A stretch of DNA of 64,000 bases, taken from contig JAEYKI010000024.1 of assembly GCA_023408315.1 (NCBI GenBank), positions 124,001 through 188,000 of the forward strand. Direction: 5' to 3'. The translations under genes were made by a program, and so were the position numbers. Positions within the stretch are counted from its first letter, which is position 1, and every line of letters starts with the position of its first letter. The notes below the pieces were generated by a model. The model had not been told where the DNA came from, did not search any database, and saw nothing but the letters and a program-made list of their open reading frames with translations. Below are positions 42,889 to 51,388 of the stretch, piece after piece. This DNA comes from Bacillota bacterium. GTDB lineage: Bacteria > Bacillota > Clostridia > Christensenellales > Christensenellaceae.

Positions 42889-42934
42889 TTTATAAAAAAA
42901 CATCAAAAATATATTAATAAAAATAAAATAATTA

Positions 42935-42963
42935 TTGACAAACAATAAACAGTAAAGTATACT
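42935..42963 (+). promoter_or_regulatory. Near-consensus promoter of a small RNA
   Basis: TTGACA, 17 bases, TATACT in an AT-rich context. Confidence 0.85.
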
Positions 42964-42969
42964 TAAAAC

Positions 42970-43069
42970 ATGGAAAGCAAAGATTAAAACGTTAGCTGTT
43001 TCGGCTCTTGTGCAATTACCACCCTGATTGGCAAGAGCCGAATAAAAAACCGCCTCCGGGCGGTTTTTC
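42970..43069 (+). ncRNA. Candidate small RNA (~100 nt) or leader attenuator
   Basis: Starting about seven bases after the -10, the RNA would contain CGGCTCTTG (43003-43011) paired with CAAGAGCCG (43032-43040) around a 21-base loop, then terminator AAAACCGCC/GGCGGTTTTT (43046-43067). No open frame of note. The lipoprotein gene begins 42 bases after the terminator, so this may instead be its regulated leader. No known riboswitch class fits. Confidence 0.6.
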
Positions 43070-43110
43070 AGTTAAAGGATTTAATATTATTTATTTTGGG
43101 AGGAGTTTGT

Positions 43111-43647
43111 ATGAAAAAAATAGCCTTTTTAATTATTCTCTGTCTGGCGTCCGTTTTTTTTGCAGCGGGGTGCAGCGTTATGGCGGGCAGCACAGATTTG
43201 CAGAATGAGACGATTGCAGGCGTGCGACTATATCAGGCTGTGGATATATCTGCGCTGGAAAAAGAGCTGGGTCCGTTAACAGATAATCAGGCAATTGAAA
43301 AGGGAGGACGGGCTATTACGTTTGATAATCCTACCAAATACGCGTACATCTTAACTGATGAGGATAACCGGGTTGTACAGATAACGGTGGGATATCCGTC
43401 CAGAACGGGCAATACGAAAATTGAAACAGGCAGGGGGATAGGCTCGCTCTCGTCTTTTACCGATGTAGCCAAGGCGTACGGCAGCGCGTACAGCAGATAC
43501 ACTTACCATAATTTTATGGGTAGCGGGGACGGATATTTTATCAAGTATACCGATTGGGACCGGCATGTCCGTATGGAATTTGGATTTGTTGAAGATGAGA
43601 CAGATGGAGAATTTTTTTTGAGTAATATTATGATGAAAACATTTTAA
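43111..43647 (+). CDS. Lipoprotein of unknown function
   Basis: 178 residues from ATG 43111 (GGGAGGAG upstream). Signal peptide with lipobox FAAGC. The mature part has IEKGGRAITFDNPTKYAYI, DNRVVQITVGYPS, FTDVAKAYGSAYSRYTY and FGFVEDETDGEFFLSNI; it looks like one alpha/beta domain. The AYGSAY stretch is shared with the 36062 protein, a weak hint of kinship. I do not recognise the family. Confidence 0.75.
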   Translation: MKKIAFLIILCLASVFFAAGCSVMAGSTDLQNETIAGVRLYQAVDISALEKELGPLTDNQAIEKGGRAITFDNPTKYAYILTDEDNRVVQITVGYPSRTGNTKIETGRGIGSLSSFTDVAKAYGSAYSRYTYHNFMGSGDGYFIKYTDWDRHVRMEFGFVEDETDGEFFLSNIMMKTF

Positions 43648-43654
43648 AGGCCTT

Positions 43655-43812
43655 TTTTCGGGGCTTTGCCCTGGAGCCCTATTTCTTTTCATTTGAAGAA
43701 AAGAAGCAAAAGATTTTTACGTCAAAACACCGTAGCACGGCGTTTTGGGCATAGGGGATTCCAAAGGGCCGTGTGACCCTTTGGCGAGCGGCTTGGAGGC
43801 GAGCAGACTTCA
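43655..43812. repeat. Probable dispersed intergenic repeat
   Basis: No gene. It contains CGGGGCTTTGCCCTGGAGCC, then CGTAGCACGGCGTTTTGGG and a CCAAAGGG/CCCTTTGG hairpin near 43760-43783. The wording recalls large families of dispersed elements in clostridial genomes. Other genome copies would confirm it. Confidence 0.45.
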
Positions 43813-43815
43813 AAA

Positions 43816-43850
43816 AAAGCGCTGCCTGGGGGGCAACGCTTTTTTGTATA
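43816..43850. terminator. Bidirectional terminator before the activase gene end
   Basis: AAAAAGCG-TGCC pairs with GGCA-CGCTTTTTT; A and T runs on both sides. Confidence 0.75.
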
Positions 43851-43854
43851 AATT

Positions 43855-46800
43855 TTATTTCAAAGTATTATTTAATGTACTGTTTACAACCTTCAAAGCT
43901 TTGGCGGCGTCGGATTTTTTATGTTCCGCAAGTTCGCCGTGCTTTCCCCCATGATTCATATTCTCAAACGCAGCATAGATCATCAGCTTGATGCGGTTGA
44001 TCTGGTTTACCTCGCTCGCGCCGGGATCGTAGTCCACCGGGATAATGTTGGCTTCCGGGTGCAGGCGGCGTATCTCCTTAATGGTGCCCTTGCCCATTAC
44101 GTGGTTGGGCAGGCAGGCAAACGGCTGCACGCAAATGATGTTTGGAGCGCCCATTTCAATCAGTTCCAGCATCTCGCCGGTCAAAAGCCAGCCTTCGCCC
44201 GTGCAGTTGCCCACAGAAAGCACGCTTTCCGCACGTTTGGCAACGTCCTCAATCTGCTGGGGCGCATAAAAGCGCTTGCTTTTGGACAAAACTTTGATTA
44301 AGTATTTGCGGTAACTGCCAATGACCTTGATGCCAATCCGCCCGCCAAACCAGAGCAGGCCGCTTGCGCCCAGATGCGTGTGGGAGAACCGCGTATTATA
44401 GAACCCGTACAGGCCAAAATCCATCAGGCCGGGCATCACGCATTCACCGCCCTCCGCCTCAATGGTTTCAGCCGCAAAGTTGTTGGCGACCGGGTGGTAT
44501 TTTACCAGTATTTCGCCCACAATGCCTACCTTGGGTTTCCGAACATCATGGATGGGGATCGCTTCAAAATCCGCTACGATCTGGCGAACGGCCTTTTTGA
44601 ACTCGCTTTTTTTTGTACGCTGGATGATGGCGCTGCATTTTTTGACCCATTCCGTATAAAGCGCGTTGGTTGCGCCTTTTTTAATTTCGTACGGGCGGGT
44701 GCGCAGCAGCACGTTCATCAGAAGGTCTCCAAACAGCACAGCCATCATAATGCGGTTTGCAAAACTCAAGGTAAATCTGAAACCGGGATTAGGCTCCATC
44801 CGCGAGAAGTTGATGGAAACCACCGGCACCTGCGGGAAGCCAGCCTCGCGCAGGGCCTTGCGCAGAAAACCGATGTAGTTGGACGCGCGGCATCCGCCGC
44901 CTGTCTGCGTGAGCATAACGGAGGTGTTGTCCGGGTCCAGGTCGCCCTTAAAGAAAGCGTTTACAATCTGGCCGACCACAATGATGGTGGGGTAGCACGC
45001 ATCGTTGTTTACGTATTTTAAGCCCACGTCTATATCTTCCTTGGTTACTTCCTCAATAACCGCAAAGTTGTATCCTGTCGGGTTGAAGGCGTCGGGCAGG
45101 AACTGCCAGTGAATGGGCGCCATTTGCGGGCATACCAGCGTGTGTTTCTCGCGCATTTCTTTTGTAAACATTTTGCGGTGGAACACGTGGCCCGCTTCCT
45201 TGTGCTTCTCCGAGTCAAAGCTTTTTTCTTCAAGCGCCGCAATTAGCGAGCGTATGCGTATCTTGGCAGCGCCAAGGTTATTGATCTCGTCAATCTTAAG
45301 AACGGTATAAATTTTGCCTGCGGCTTCAATAATCTCTTCCACCTGATCGGTGGTGATGGCGTCCAGCCCACAGCCGAAAGAGTTTAATTGGATCATGTCC
45401 AATCCCGGCGTTTTGGCGACCAGCGCCGCGCTTTCGTACAGCCGGGTATGGAACGCCCACTGGTCCAATACGCGGATGGGGCGGACCAGTTCGCCCAGAT
45501 GGGCCACACTGTCCTCTGTGAGTACGGCCATGCCATAGCTTGTGATCAGGGACGGAACGCCGTGATTGATCTCCGGGTCTATATGGTAGGGACGGCCGGC
45601 CAGCACAATGCCGCGCGTGCCGGTTTCTTTCATCCATGCCAGGGTTTCCTCGCCCTTTTTGCGGATGTCGCCCTTGTATTTTTCCTGTTCGGCATAGGCC
45701 GCATCCACCGCCTGCTCAGCCTGGCTTTTGGTAATGCCAAAGCGCTTGAATTCCTCGTAAACGCGGCCCGGAACGGACTTGCGGTTGTCCAGGTTGAAGA
45801 ACGGGTGCAAAAACCGCACGCCTTGGCTGCGAATTGCGTCTATGTTATTTTTGATTGTATCCGGGTAGGACGTTACAATGGGGCAGTTGAACCGGTTGTT
45901 CGCACCCTGGAACTCCTTGGGCTGGTAGGGGATGGAGGGATAGAAAATCGTGCTAATTCCCTGCTTCAAAAGGTCCATAATGTGCCCGTGAGCCAGCTTG
46001 GCCGGGTAGCATACAGTATCGCTGGGGATGGTGTCCATGCCGAGAGCGAGCAGTTTACGGTCCGAACGCCCGGAAAGGACGACATCAAACCCAAGGTTTG
46101 TCAGAAGCGTATGCCAGAACGGGTAGTTCTCGTACATGTTGAGGCAGCGGGGAATGCCGATCTTGCCCAGAGGCGCGGATTGGCCCAGAGACACGTAATC
46201 AAACGTGCGGTTGTATTTATACTCAAACAGGTCGGGTATGTCCTTGCGTTTTTCAAAGCCCGCGCCAAATTCGCACCGGTTGCCGGAGATGAATTTGCGC
46301 CCGTCTGAGAAGGTGATGACGTTAAGCATGCAGCGGTTCTCACATCCCGCGCAGCGGCGGTTCTTTCCCTGCAGGGAGAAATTTGCCAGGCCTTCGGGCG
46401 TAATGGCGGAGGAGCGCTTGCCAGCCATTTTTTTGCGGGCAATAAGCGCGCTGCCAAACGCGCCCATAAGCCCGGAAATATCCGGCCGGGTAACATTGCG
46501 GCCCAAAACCATTTCAAACGCGCGCAGGATTGCGTCGTTTTTAAAGGTGCCGCCCTGTACAACAATTTGCTTGCCCAGTTCCTCCGGGTCTTTGATTTTG
46601 ATTACTTTGTAAATGGCATTTTTGACTACCGAATAGGAGAGGCCCGCGGAAATATCACCCACGGAAGCGCCTTCCTTTTGCGCCTGCTTCACGCGGCTGT
46701 TCATAAACACCGTGCAGCGCGTGCCCAAATCTACAGGGTTGGGCGCGCTTAAAGCCTCTGCCGCAAACGCCTGGATATCCAGCCCCAGTGAATGGGCGAA

Positions 46801-48156
46801 TGTCTCCAGAAAACTGCCGCAGCCGGAGGAACAGGCCTCGTTGAGCATGATGGTGTCTATTACCTTGTCTTCTATCTTGAGGGCTTTCATATCCTGCCCG
46901 CCAATGTCTATAATAAATTCTACGTCCGGGTTAAAGTAAGCCGCGGCGCGGTAATGCGCGATGGTTTCCACCTCGCCAAGGTCCAGCGTAAGCGCTTCTT
47001 TTATAAGAGCCTCGCCGTAGCCAGTTACGCACGCTCCCGCAATGTGAGCCGATTTAGGCATCTGTTCATACAGCTTTTGCAGAATACCCACGGCGGCGAG
47101 CAGCGGGCTGCCCTGATTGCCGGAATAGTGGGTAAACAGAATGTTCGCGTCGTTATCCATCAGCACGGCCTTAATGGTTGTGCTGCCGGCGTCTATGCCA
47201 AGATAGCACGGGCCAAAGTGCGTGGAAAGATCTTTATATGTTGCCTTGCTGCGGCTGTGCCGCGCAGTAAATTCTTCCAAATCTGCGGACGTTGCAAAGA
47301 GCGGAGGCAAACGCCTGGTCTCATGCGCAATATCGCCCGCGTTTTTCAGGCGTTCGTTCAGTTCCGCAACCGTAATTTCTTCACCCTGCGCCATCAGCGC
47401 CGCGCCAAGGGCAACAAACAGGTGCGAGTTTTCAGGATGGATCATGGATTCGTCAGTCAAATGCAGGGTATCACGGAACCGTTCCCTGAGCTCCGGCAGG
47501 TAATGCAGCGGGCCGCCCAAAAACGCCACCTTCCCGCGTATGGGCCTGCCGCACGCCAGGCCGGAGATGGTCTGGTTTACCACCGACTGGAATATGGATA
47601 CGGCAATATCCGCCTTGGACACGCCGTCGTTTAAGAGAGACTGGATATCGCTTTTGGCAAAAACGCCGCAGCGGGATGCGATCTGGTGGATGGCGCTGTG
47701 GTCTGCCGCCAGTTCGTTTAGACCCATGGGGGTGGTATTGAGAAGAGTAGCCATTTGGTCTATAAACGCGCCTGTGCCCCCGGCGCAGGTGCCGTTCATG
47801 CGTTGCTCTAGAGTCGGTTTCATGTAGGTGATCTTTGCGTCTTCTCCACCGAACTCCAGAACAACATCCGCCTCCGGGATAAACGTCTGGGTCGCGCGCG
47901 CGCCGGCCACAACCTCCTGCACAAAGGGCAGTTTTAAGAGCTTGGATACGGTGAGGCCGCCCGAGCCCGTGACCGCGGTGGTAACGGAAAGAGAGCCGCA
48001 TTCCTTACTGGCAAGTTCAAACAGATCGGCCAGAACGCCGCGCATGTCCGAGAAGTGCCGCATATATTCGCTGAAAAGTATTTTGCCGGTTTCATCTATA
48101 ATGATCAGTTTTACGGTAGTAGAGCCTACGTCAAGTCCCAATTTATATGTTTGCAT
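43855..48156 (-). CDS. Giant acyl-CoA dehydratase activase-related protein (BcrAD/BadFG + DUF2229 fusion)
   Basis: 1433 residues from the ATG at 48156 (GGAGG upstream). Two ASKHA ATPase units: LGLDVGSTTVKLIIIDE near residue 5 and CYLGIDAGSTTIKAVLMDND near 317, each with a Cys motif (TCAGGTGAFID; ACSSGCGSFLE) for a bridging [4Fe-4S]. CAGCENRC follows near 604, then DUF2229 (IGIPRCLNMYENYPFW, SDTVCYPAKLAHGHI). A C-terminal half resembles the HgdB/D dehydratase fold with GGGCRASNYIGF and NCTGEGWLLTGE. Relatives activate 2-hydroxyacyl-CoA dehydratases by ATP-driven electron transfer; here activator and possible acceptor are in one chain. The substrate is unknown. Confidence 0.88.
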   Translation of the reverse strand: MQTYKLGLDVGSTTVKLIIIDETGKILFSEYMRHFSDMRGVLADLFELASKECGSLSVTTAVTGSGGLTVSKLLKLPFVQEVVAGARATQTFIPEADVVLEFGGEDAKITYMKPTLEQRMNGTCAGGTGAFIDQMATLLNTTPMGLNELAADHSAIHQIASRCGVFAKSDIQSLLNDGVSKADIAVSIFQSVVNQTISGLACGRPIRGKVAFLGGPLHYLPELRERFRDTLHLTDESMIHPENSHLFVALGAALMAQGEEITVAELNERLKNAGDIAHETRRLPPLFATSADLEEFTARHSRSKATYKDLSTHFGPCYLGIDAGSTTIKAVLMDNDANILFTHYSGNQGSPLLAAVGILQKLYEQMPKSAHIAGACVTGYGEALIKEALTLDLGEVETIAHYRAAAYFNPDVEFIIDIGGQDMKALKIEDKVIDTIMLNEACSSGCGSFLETFAHSLGLDIQAFAAEALSAPNPVDLGTRCTVFMNSRVKQAQKEGASVGDISAGLSYSVVKNAIYKVIKIKDPEELGKQIVVQGGTFKNDAILRAFEMVLGRNVTRPDISGLMGAFGSALIARKKMAGKRSSAITPEGLANFSLQGKNRRCAGCENRCMLNVITFSDGRKFISGNRCEFGAGFEKRKDIPDLFEYKYNRTFDYVSLGQSAPLGKIGIPRCLNMYENYPFWHTLLTNLGFDVVLSGRSDRKLLALGMDTIPSDTVCYPAKLAHGHIMDLLKQGISTIFYPSIPYQPKEFQGANNRFNCPIVTSYPDTIKNNIDAIRSQGVRFLHPFFNLDNRKSVPGRVYEEFKRFGITKSQAEQAVDAAYAEQEKYKGDIRKKGEETLAWMKETGTRGIVLAGRPYHIDPEINHGVPSLITSYGMAVLTEDSVAHLGELVRPIRVLDQWAFHTRLYESAALVAKTPGLDMIQLNSFGCGLDAITTDQVEEIIEAAGKIYTVLKIDEINNLGAAKIRIRSLIAALEEKSFDSEKHKEAGHVFHRKMFTKEMREKHTLVCPQMAPIHWQFLPDAFNPTGYNFAVIEEVTKEDIDVGLKYVNNDACYPTIIVVGQIVNAFFKGDLDPDNTSVMLTQTGGGCRASNYIGFLRKALREAGFPQVPVVSINFSRMEPNPGFRFTLSFANRIMMAVLFGDLLMNVLLRTRPYEIKKGATNALYTEWVKKCSAIIQRTKKSEFKKAVRQIVADFEAIPIHDVRKPKVGIVGEILVKYHPVANNFAAETIEAEGGECVMPGLMDFGLYGFYNTRFSHTHLGASGLLWFGGRIGIKVIGSYRKYLIKVLSKSKRFYAPQQIEDVAKRAESVLSVGNCTGEGWLLTGEMLELIEMGAPNIICVQPFACLPNHVMGKGTIKEIRRLHPEANIIPVDYDPGASEVNQINRIKLMIYAAFENMNHGGKHGELAEHKKSDAAKALKVVNSTLNNTLK

Positions 48157-48321
48157 AAAGATCCTCCATATAATCCTGTCTAGTATAGCAAAAGGAGCGT
48201 ATATTTTCAATATACCGCATTTACTGCCCTGTAAAACATTTGAAAAATTGCCCCCGGCGAATTGCTTTTAGACTGCAAAAAATGTATGCTTTACTAAGAA
48301 AGCATGTATGGGGGTATCTGT

Positions 48322-49137
48322 ATGGCTGTCATTCTTGTAATCATATTCGCGGTGGTTGCCGCTGCTATTGCAATTGTTTATTTTTACCTGACCCGCGCCC
48401 TGCCCCGGAAAAACTGGCTGGCTGAGCACAAATTTGCCCACAGGGGGCTGCAAGGCGGGGAGATTCCGGAGAACTCCATGCGGGCGTTTGAGGAAGCGGC
48501 TGCCGCCGGGTACGGGATTGAGCTGGATGTGCGCCTCTCAAGCGACGGCCAGGTGGTTGTGTTTCATGACGACAATTTAAAACGCATGACCGGTATGCAT
48601 AAACCCATTGGCGGCCTTACCTGGGAAGAACTATCCGCTCTGCGCCTGGCCGGAAGCGCGGAAGGCATTCCTTTGTTTGCCGATGTTTTGAAAACCGTGG
48701 CGGGCCGGGTACCCGTTTTGGTGGAGATCAAGAGCAGGGGGCAGGCGGGCGCGTTGGAGGAAAAAACGTACGCGCTGCTGCAAGAATATAAAGGCCTATT
48801 TGCCGTGCAGTCTTTCTCTCCGTTTTCAGTCGGGTGGTTTTGCAGGCACGCGCCCCATGTGCTGCGGGGGCAGCTTTCTTCCGGGTTTGACGATCAGGGT
48901 TCTTCCGAGCCGCCGCTGCCGGGATACCAGGTGTTTGTACTAAAAAATCTGCTCAGCAATTTTTACGCAAAACCAAATTTTATTAGCTACGAGATCGGTT
49001 CCCTGCCCATAGGCGTGGTTGCCCGCCAGCGCAAACGCGGCGTACCCGTGCTTGGCTGGACGGTGCGCACGGAAGAGCAGAAGGAAAAGGCAGGAAAGCT
49101 TTGTGACACCATTATTTTTGAGAAAATCAGGCCGTAA
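48322..49137 (+). CDS. Glycerophosphodiester phosphodiesterase, membrane-anchored
   Basis: 271 residues from ATG 48322 (GGGGGT upstream). Helix at 5-27, then GDPD barrel: KFAHRGLQGGEIPENSM (HRG..PENT-type), IELDVRLSSDGQVVVFHDDNLKRMTG (ExD and HD), VLVEIKSRG, FAVQSFSPFSV and VLGWTVRTEEQ. It releases glycerol-3-phosphate from glycerophosphodiesters, outside or at the membrane. It is alone on its strand; a GGGC-stem terminator follows at 49293-49335. Confidence 0.92.
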   Translation: MAVILVIIFAVVAAAIAIVYFYLTRALPRKNWLAEHKFAHRGLQGGEIPENSMRAFEEAAAAGYGIELDVRLSSDGQVVVFHDDNLKRMTGMHKPIGGLTWEELSALRLAGSAEGIPLFADVLKTVAGRVPVLVEIKSRGQAGALEEKTYALLQEYKGLFAVQSFSPFSVGWFCRHAPHVLRGQLSSGFDDQGSSEPPLPGYQVFVLKNLLSNFYAKPNFISYEIGSLPIGVVARQRKRGVPVLGWTVRTEEQKEKAGKLCDTIIFEKIRP

Positions 49138-49292
49138 ACTGCTTGGTTTTGTTCTTCCACATCACTCTAAAGTATTCCTATAGAGAGAGATTCTTCGTTT
49201 TGCTCAGAATGATACTATTGGATTCCTTATTTAGAATAGAGATCGCAAAGCAGTAGGCAAAAAAGCACATAGGCGGCTAAACCTTCGATAGT

Positions 49293-49335
49293 AAAAGGGC
49301 GATTTAAAGGCGCTTGCGCGAATAAGCCCTTTTTT
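49293..49335 (+). terminator. Terminator downstream of GDPD
   Basis: AAAAGGGC pairs with GCCCTTTTTT around an inner GGCGC/GCGC stem. Confidence 0.65.
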
Positions 49336-49400
49336 GCTTTGCTGGTTGCCGTCTTTTTAAAGGGATTATAGAAGCAAGCTGCAAAGGAGGGTAGCAGTTG

Positions 49401-49511
49401 TTGGAGAAACAAACCAAAACAGGATGGCAGGCAGGCTATGAAGAAAGCGTTCAATCGGATGGAATCAGCCAGCGGGATTGGCAGGCGTTGGAGACGGCTT
49501 TGGGAGTTTGA
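49401..49511 (+). CDS. Possible 36-residue small protein
   Basis: TTG start about 10 bases after AAGGAGG; reads MEKQTKTGWQAGYEESVQSD and continues to a TGA after TALGV. It has ordinary soluble composition and a good ribosome site, but no promoter or homologue was seen. The rest of 49138-49627 appears gene-free. Confidence 0.25.
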   Translation: MEKQTKTGWQAGYEESVQSDGISQRDWQALETALGV

Positions 49512-49627
49512 CCCAGGCCCTCCGGAGAGCCGTTTAAGGGGTTGCCGGAGAGGTGTCGGAGAGGACGTAAGGGGGAAATCGGAATCCCCCTTGTCCTCTC
49601 TGACAAAAAATTGACATAGCGAATGTG

Positions 49628-49656
49628 TTGACTTAGAACAGGCCGCATTGTATACT
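49628..49656 (+). promoter_or_regulatory. Promoter of the ABC-F gene
   Basis: TTGACT, 17 bases, TATACT. Confidence 0.85.
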
Positions 49657-49687
49657 TTTGTTATCTTAAAAAGAATGGAGAAGTTAA

Positions 49688-49708
49688 ATGCGCAAAATTT
49701 CTTGCTAA
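49688..49708 (+). CDS. Leader peptide MRKISC of the ABC-F gene
   Basis: ATG 49688 lies seven bases after GGAG (49677-49680), about 25 bases into the transcript; six codons then TAA. Short leader ORFs before a terminator are the known arrangement for ribosome-mediated attenuation of vmlR- and lmo0919-type ABC-F genes. Confidence 0.65.
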   Translation: MRKISC

Positions 49709-49762
49709 AAATTGATGCATACACAATGGATGGCAATCCGCCGCCTGTTTGGTATGCTTTTT

Positions 49763-49866
49763 GCAGGAAAGCCGCTTTTTAAAATTTCTTCAAGACTATA
49801 AAGTTTATCACTTTTGCTTGTTAAAGCTGCAGGAAACGGACTTTCCTGCGGCTTTATTGTTTTTAA
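49763..49866 (+). promoter_or_regulatory. Transcription attenuator of the ABC-F gene
   Basis: Terminator AAAGC-T-GCAGGAAA (49823-49836) with TTTCCTGC-G-GCTTT (49842-49855), then TTGTTTTT. GCAGGAAAG at 49763-49771 repeats the left arm and could pair with CTTTCCTGC instead, forming an antiterminator. Confidence 0.7.
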
Positions 49867-49880
49867 ACGGGGGTAGCTTT

Positions 49881-51368
49881 ATGTCTTTGATCAACATTTC
49901 CAAATTAACTTTTGCCTATGAGGGCAGCTGGGACAATATTTTTGATAACGTATCCTTTCAGATGGACACCAACTGGAAACTGGGCTTTACCGGAAGGAAC
50001 GGCCGGGGGAAGACCACGTTTTTAAAGCTATTGCTGGGCCGGTATGAATACAAGGGGAAAATTTCCGCAGACGTGCGGTTTGAATATTTTCCCTATGAGG
50101 TTCCAGATAAAGACCTTGACGCCATGGAAGTAATCGGACGTATCTGCCCGGATGCACAGCGCTGGGAAGCCCGGCGCGAGCTGTCTTTGCTGGAGGTGCA
50201 GGAGGAGGCGCTTCTGCGCCCATTTGGCAGCCTTTCCAAAGGCGAACAGACAAAAATTCTGCTGGCCGCGCTGCTTTTGAAAGAGAACGCCTTTCTGCTG
50301 ATAGACGAGCCGACCAACCACCTGGACATGGCGGCGCGGAAACTGGTGGGCAGATACCTGGCCGGTAAAAAGGGTTTTATTCTTGTTTCGCACGACAGGG
50401 CTTTTCTTGATAACTGCGTGGATCATATGCTGGTGATCAACAAAGCAAATATAGAAGTGCAGAGAGGAAATTTTTCATCCTGGTGGGAAAACAAGCAGAG
50501 GCAGGACACATTTGAACTGGATGAGAACGAAAAGCTTAAAAAAGAGATCGTGCGCCTGAAGGAATCGGCACGGCGGGCGGCGAACAGGGCCGAAGGTTTT
50601 GAAAATATGAAAATTGGCTTTGATCCGGATAAAACGGAAAAAAGCAAGAACCGGCGCTCTTATCTTGGCGGGAAGTCCAAAAAGGTGATGCAGACCAGCA
50701 AGAATATTGAACAGCGGCGCGAGAGGGATATGGAAGGGAAATCAAAATTGCTGAAAAACATTGAATCCGCCGAAAGCCTGAAATTATCTCCGCTGGCTTA
50801 TCACACGGAAAGGCTTGTTTCCCTTAAAGATGTTTCAATATTTTATGGCAATAAAACAGCTTGCGAGGGAGTAAGCTTTACGATTGAACAAGGCGACCGT
50901 GTCGCAGTCTGCGGTAAAAACGGCTCGGGAAAATCCAGCATACTAAAACTGATCTGCGGTGATGAAATCGATTTTACGGGCGATTTTCAGAGGAGCAGAG
51001 GCCTTGTGCTTTCGTATGTATCGCAGGACACTTCCTTTTTGAGGGGGGACCTCTCCGCCTTTACGAAGGCAAGCCGCATAGACGAAAGCCTATTTAAGGC
51101 GGTATTGCGCAAACTGGATTTTGAGCGGGCCCAGTTTGAAAAAGATATGGCTGATTTCAGCGAAGGGCAGAAGAAAAAAGTGCTCATCGCAAAGAGTCTT
51201 TGCGAAAGAGCACATTTGTATATTTGGGATGAACCGCTGAACTATATCGACGTCCTGAGCCGTATGCAGATTGAAGATCTGCTGCTGCAGTATCAGCCCG
51301 CCATTCTGTTTGTGGAACATGACCACTCGTTCAGCGAGAACGTTGCCACAAAAACCGTAAGCCTGTAA
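49881..51368 (+). CDS. Lsa-type ABC-F ribosome-protection ATPase
   Basis: 495 residues from ATG 49881 (GGGGGT upstream). Two ABC domains without membrane helices: Walker A GRNGRGKTT (near 38) and GKNGSGKSS (near 350), signatures FGSLSKGEQT and FSEGQKKKV, Walker B LLIDEPTNHLD and YIWDEPLNYID. The interdomain linker (about 195-300) is long, charged and helical. Wording follows the Lsa/Vga group that removes lincosamides, streptogramin A and pleuromutilins from the ribosome. The attenuator upstream supports drug-induced expression. Actual resistance spectrum is inference. Confidence 0.88.
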   Translation: MSLINISKLTFAYEGSWDNIFDNVSFQMDTNWKLGFTGRNGRGKTTFLKLLLGRYEYKGKISADVRFEYFPYEVPDKDLDAMEVIGRICPDAQRWEARRELSLLEVQEEALLRPFGSLSKGEQTKILLAALLLKENAFLLIDEPTNHLDMAARKLVGRYLAGKKGFILVSHDRAFLDNCVDHMLVINKANIEVQRGNFSSWWENKQRQDTFELDENEKLKKEIVRLKESARRAANRAEGFENMKIGFDPDKTEKSKNRRSYLGGKSKKVMQTSKNIEQRRERDMEGKSKLLKNIESAESLKLSPLAYHTERLVSLKDVSIFYGNKTACEGVSFTIEQGDRVAVCGKNGSGKSSILKLICGDEIDFTGDFQRSRGLVLSYVSQDTSFLRGDLSAFTKASRIDESLFKAVLRKLDFERAQFEKDMADFSEGQKKKVLIAKSLCERAHLYIWDEPLNYIDVLSRMQIEDLLLQYQPAILFVEHDHSFSENVATKTVSL

Positions 51369-51388
51369 TCGTATGCATAGGGACTGCA

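Noticed and set aside
46792..47634. 280-codon plus-strand frame opposite the activase gene
   Set aside because: Inside the two-ASKHA gene; basic, low-complexity shadow.
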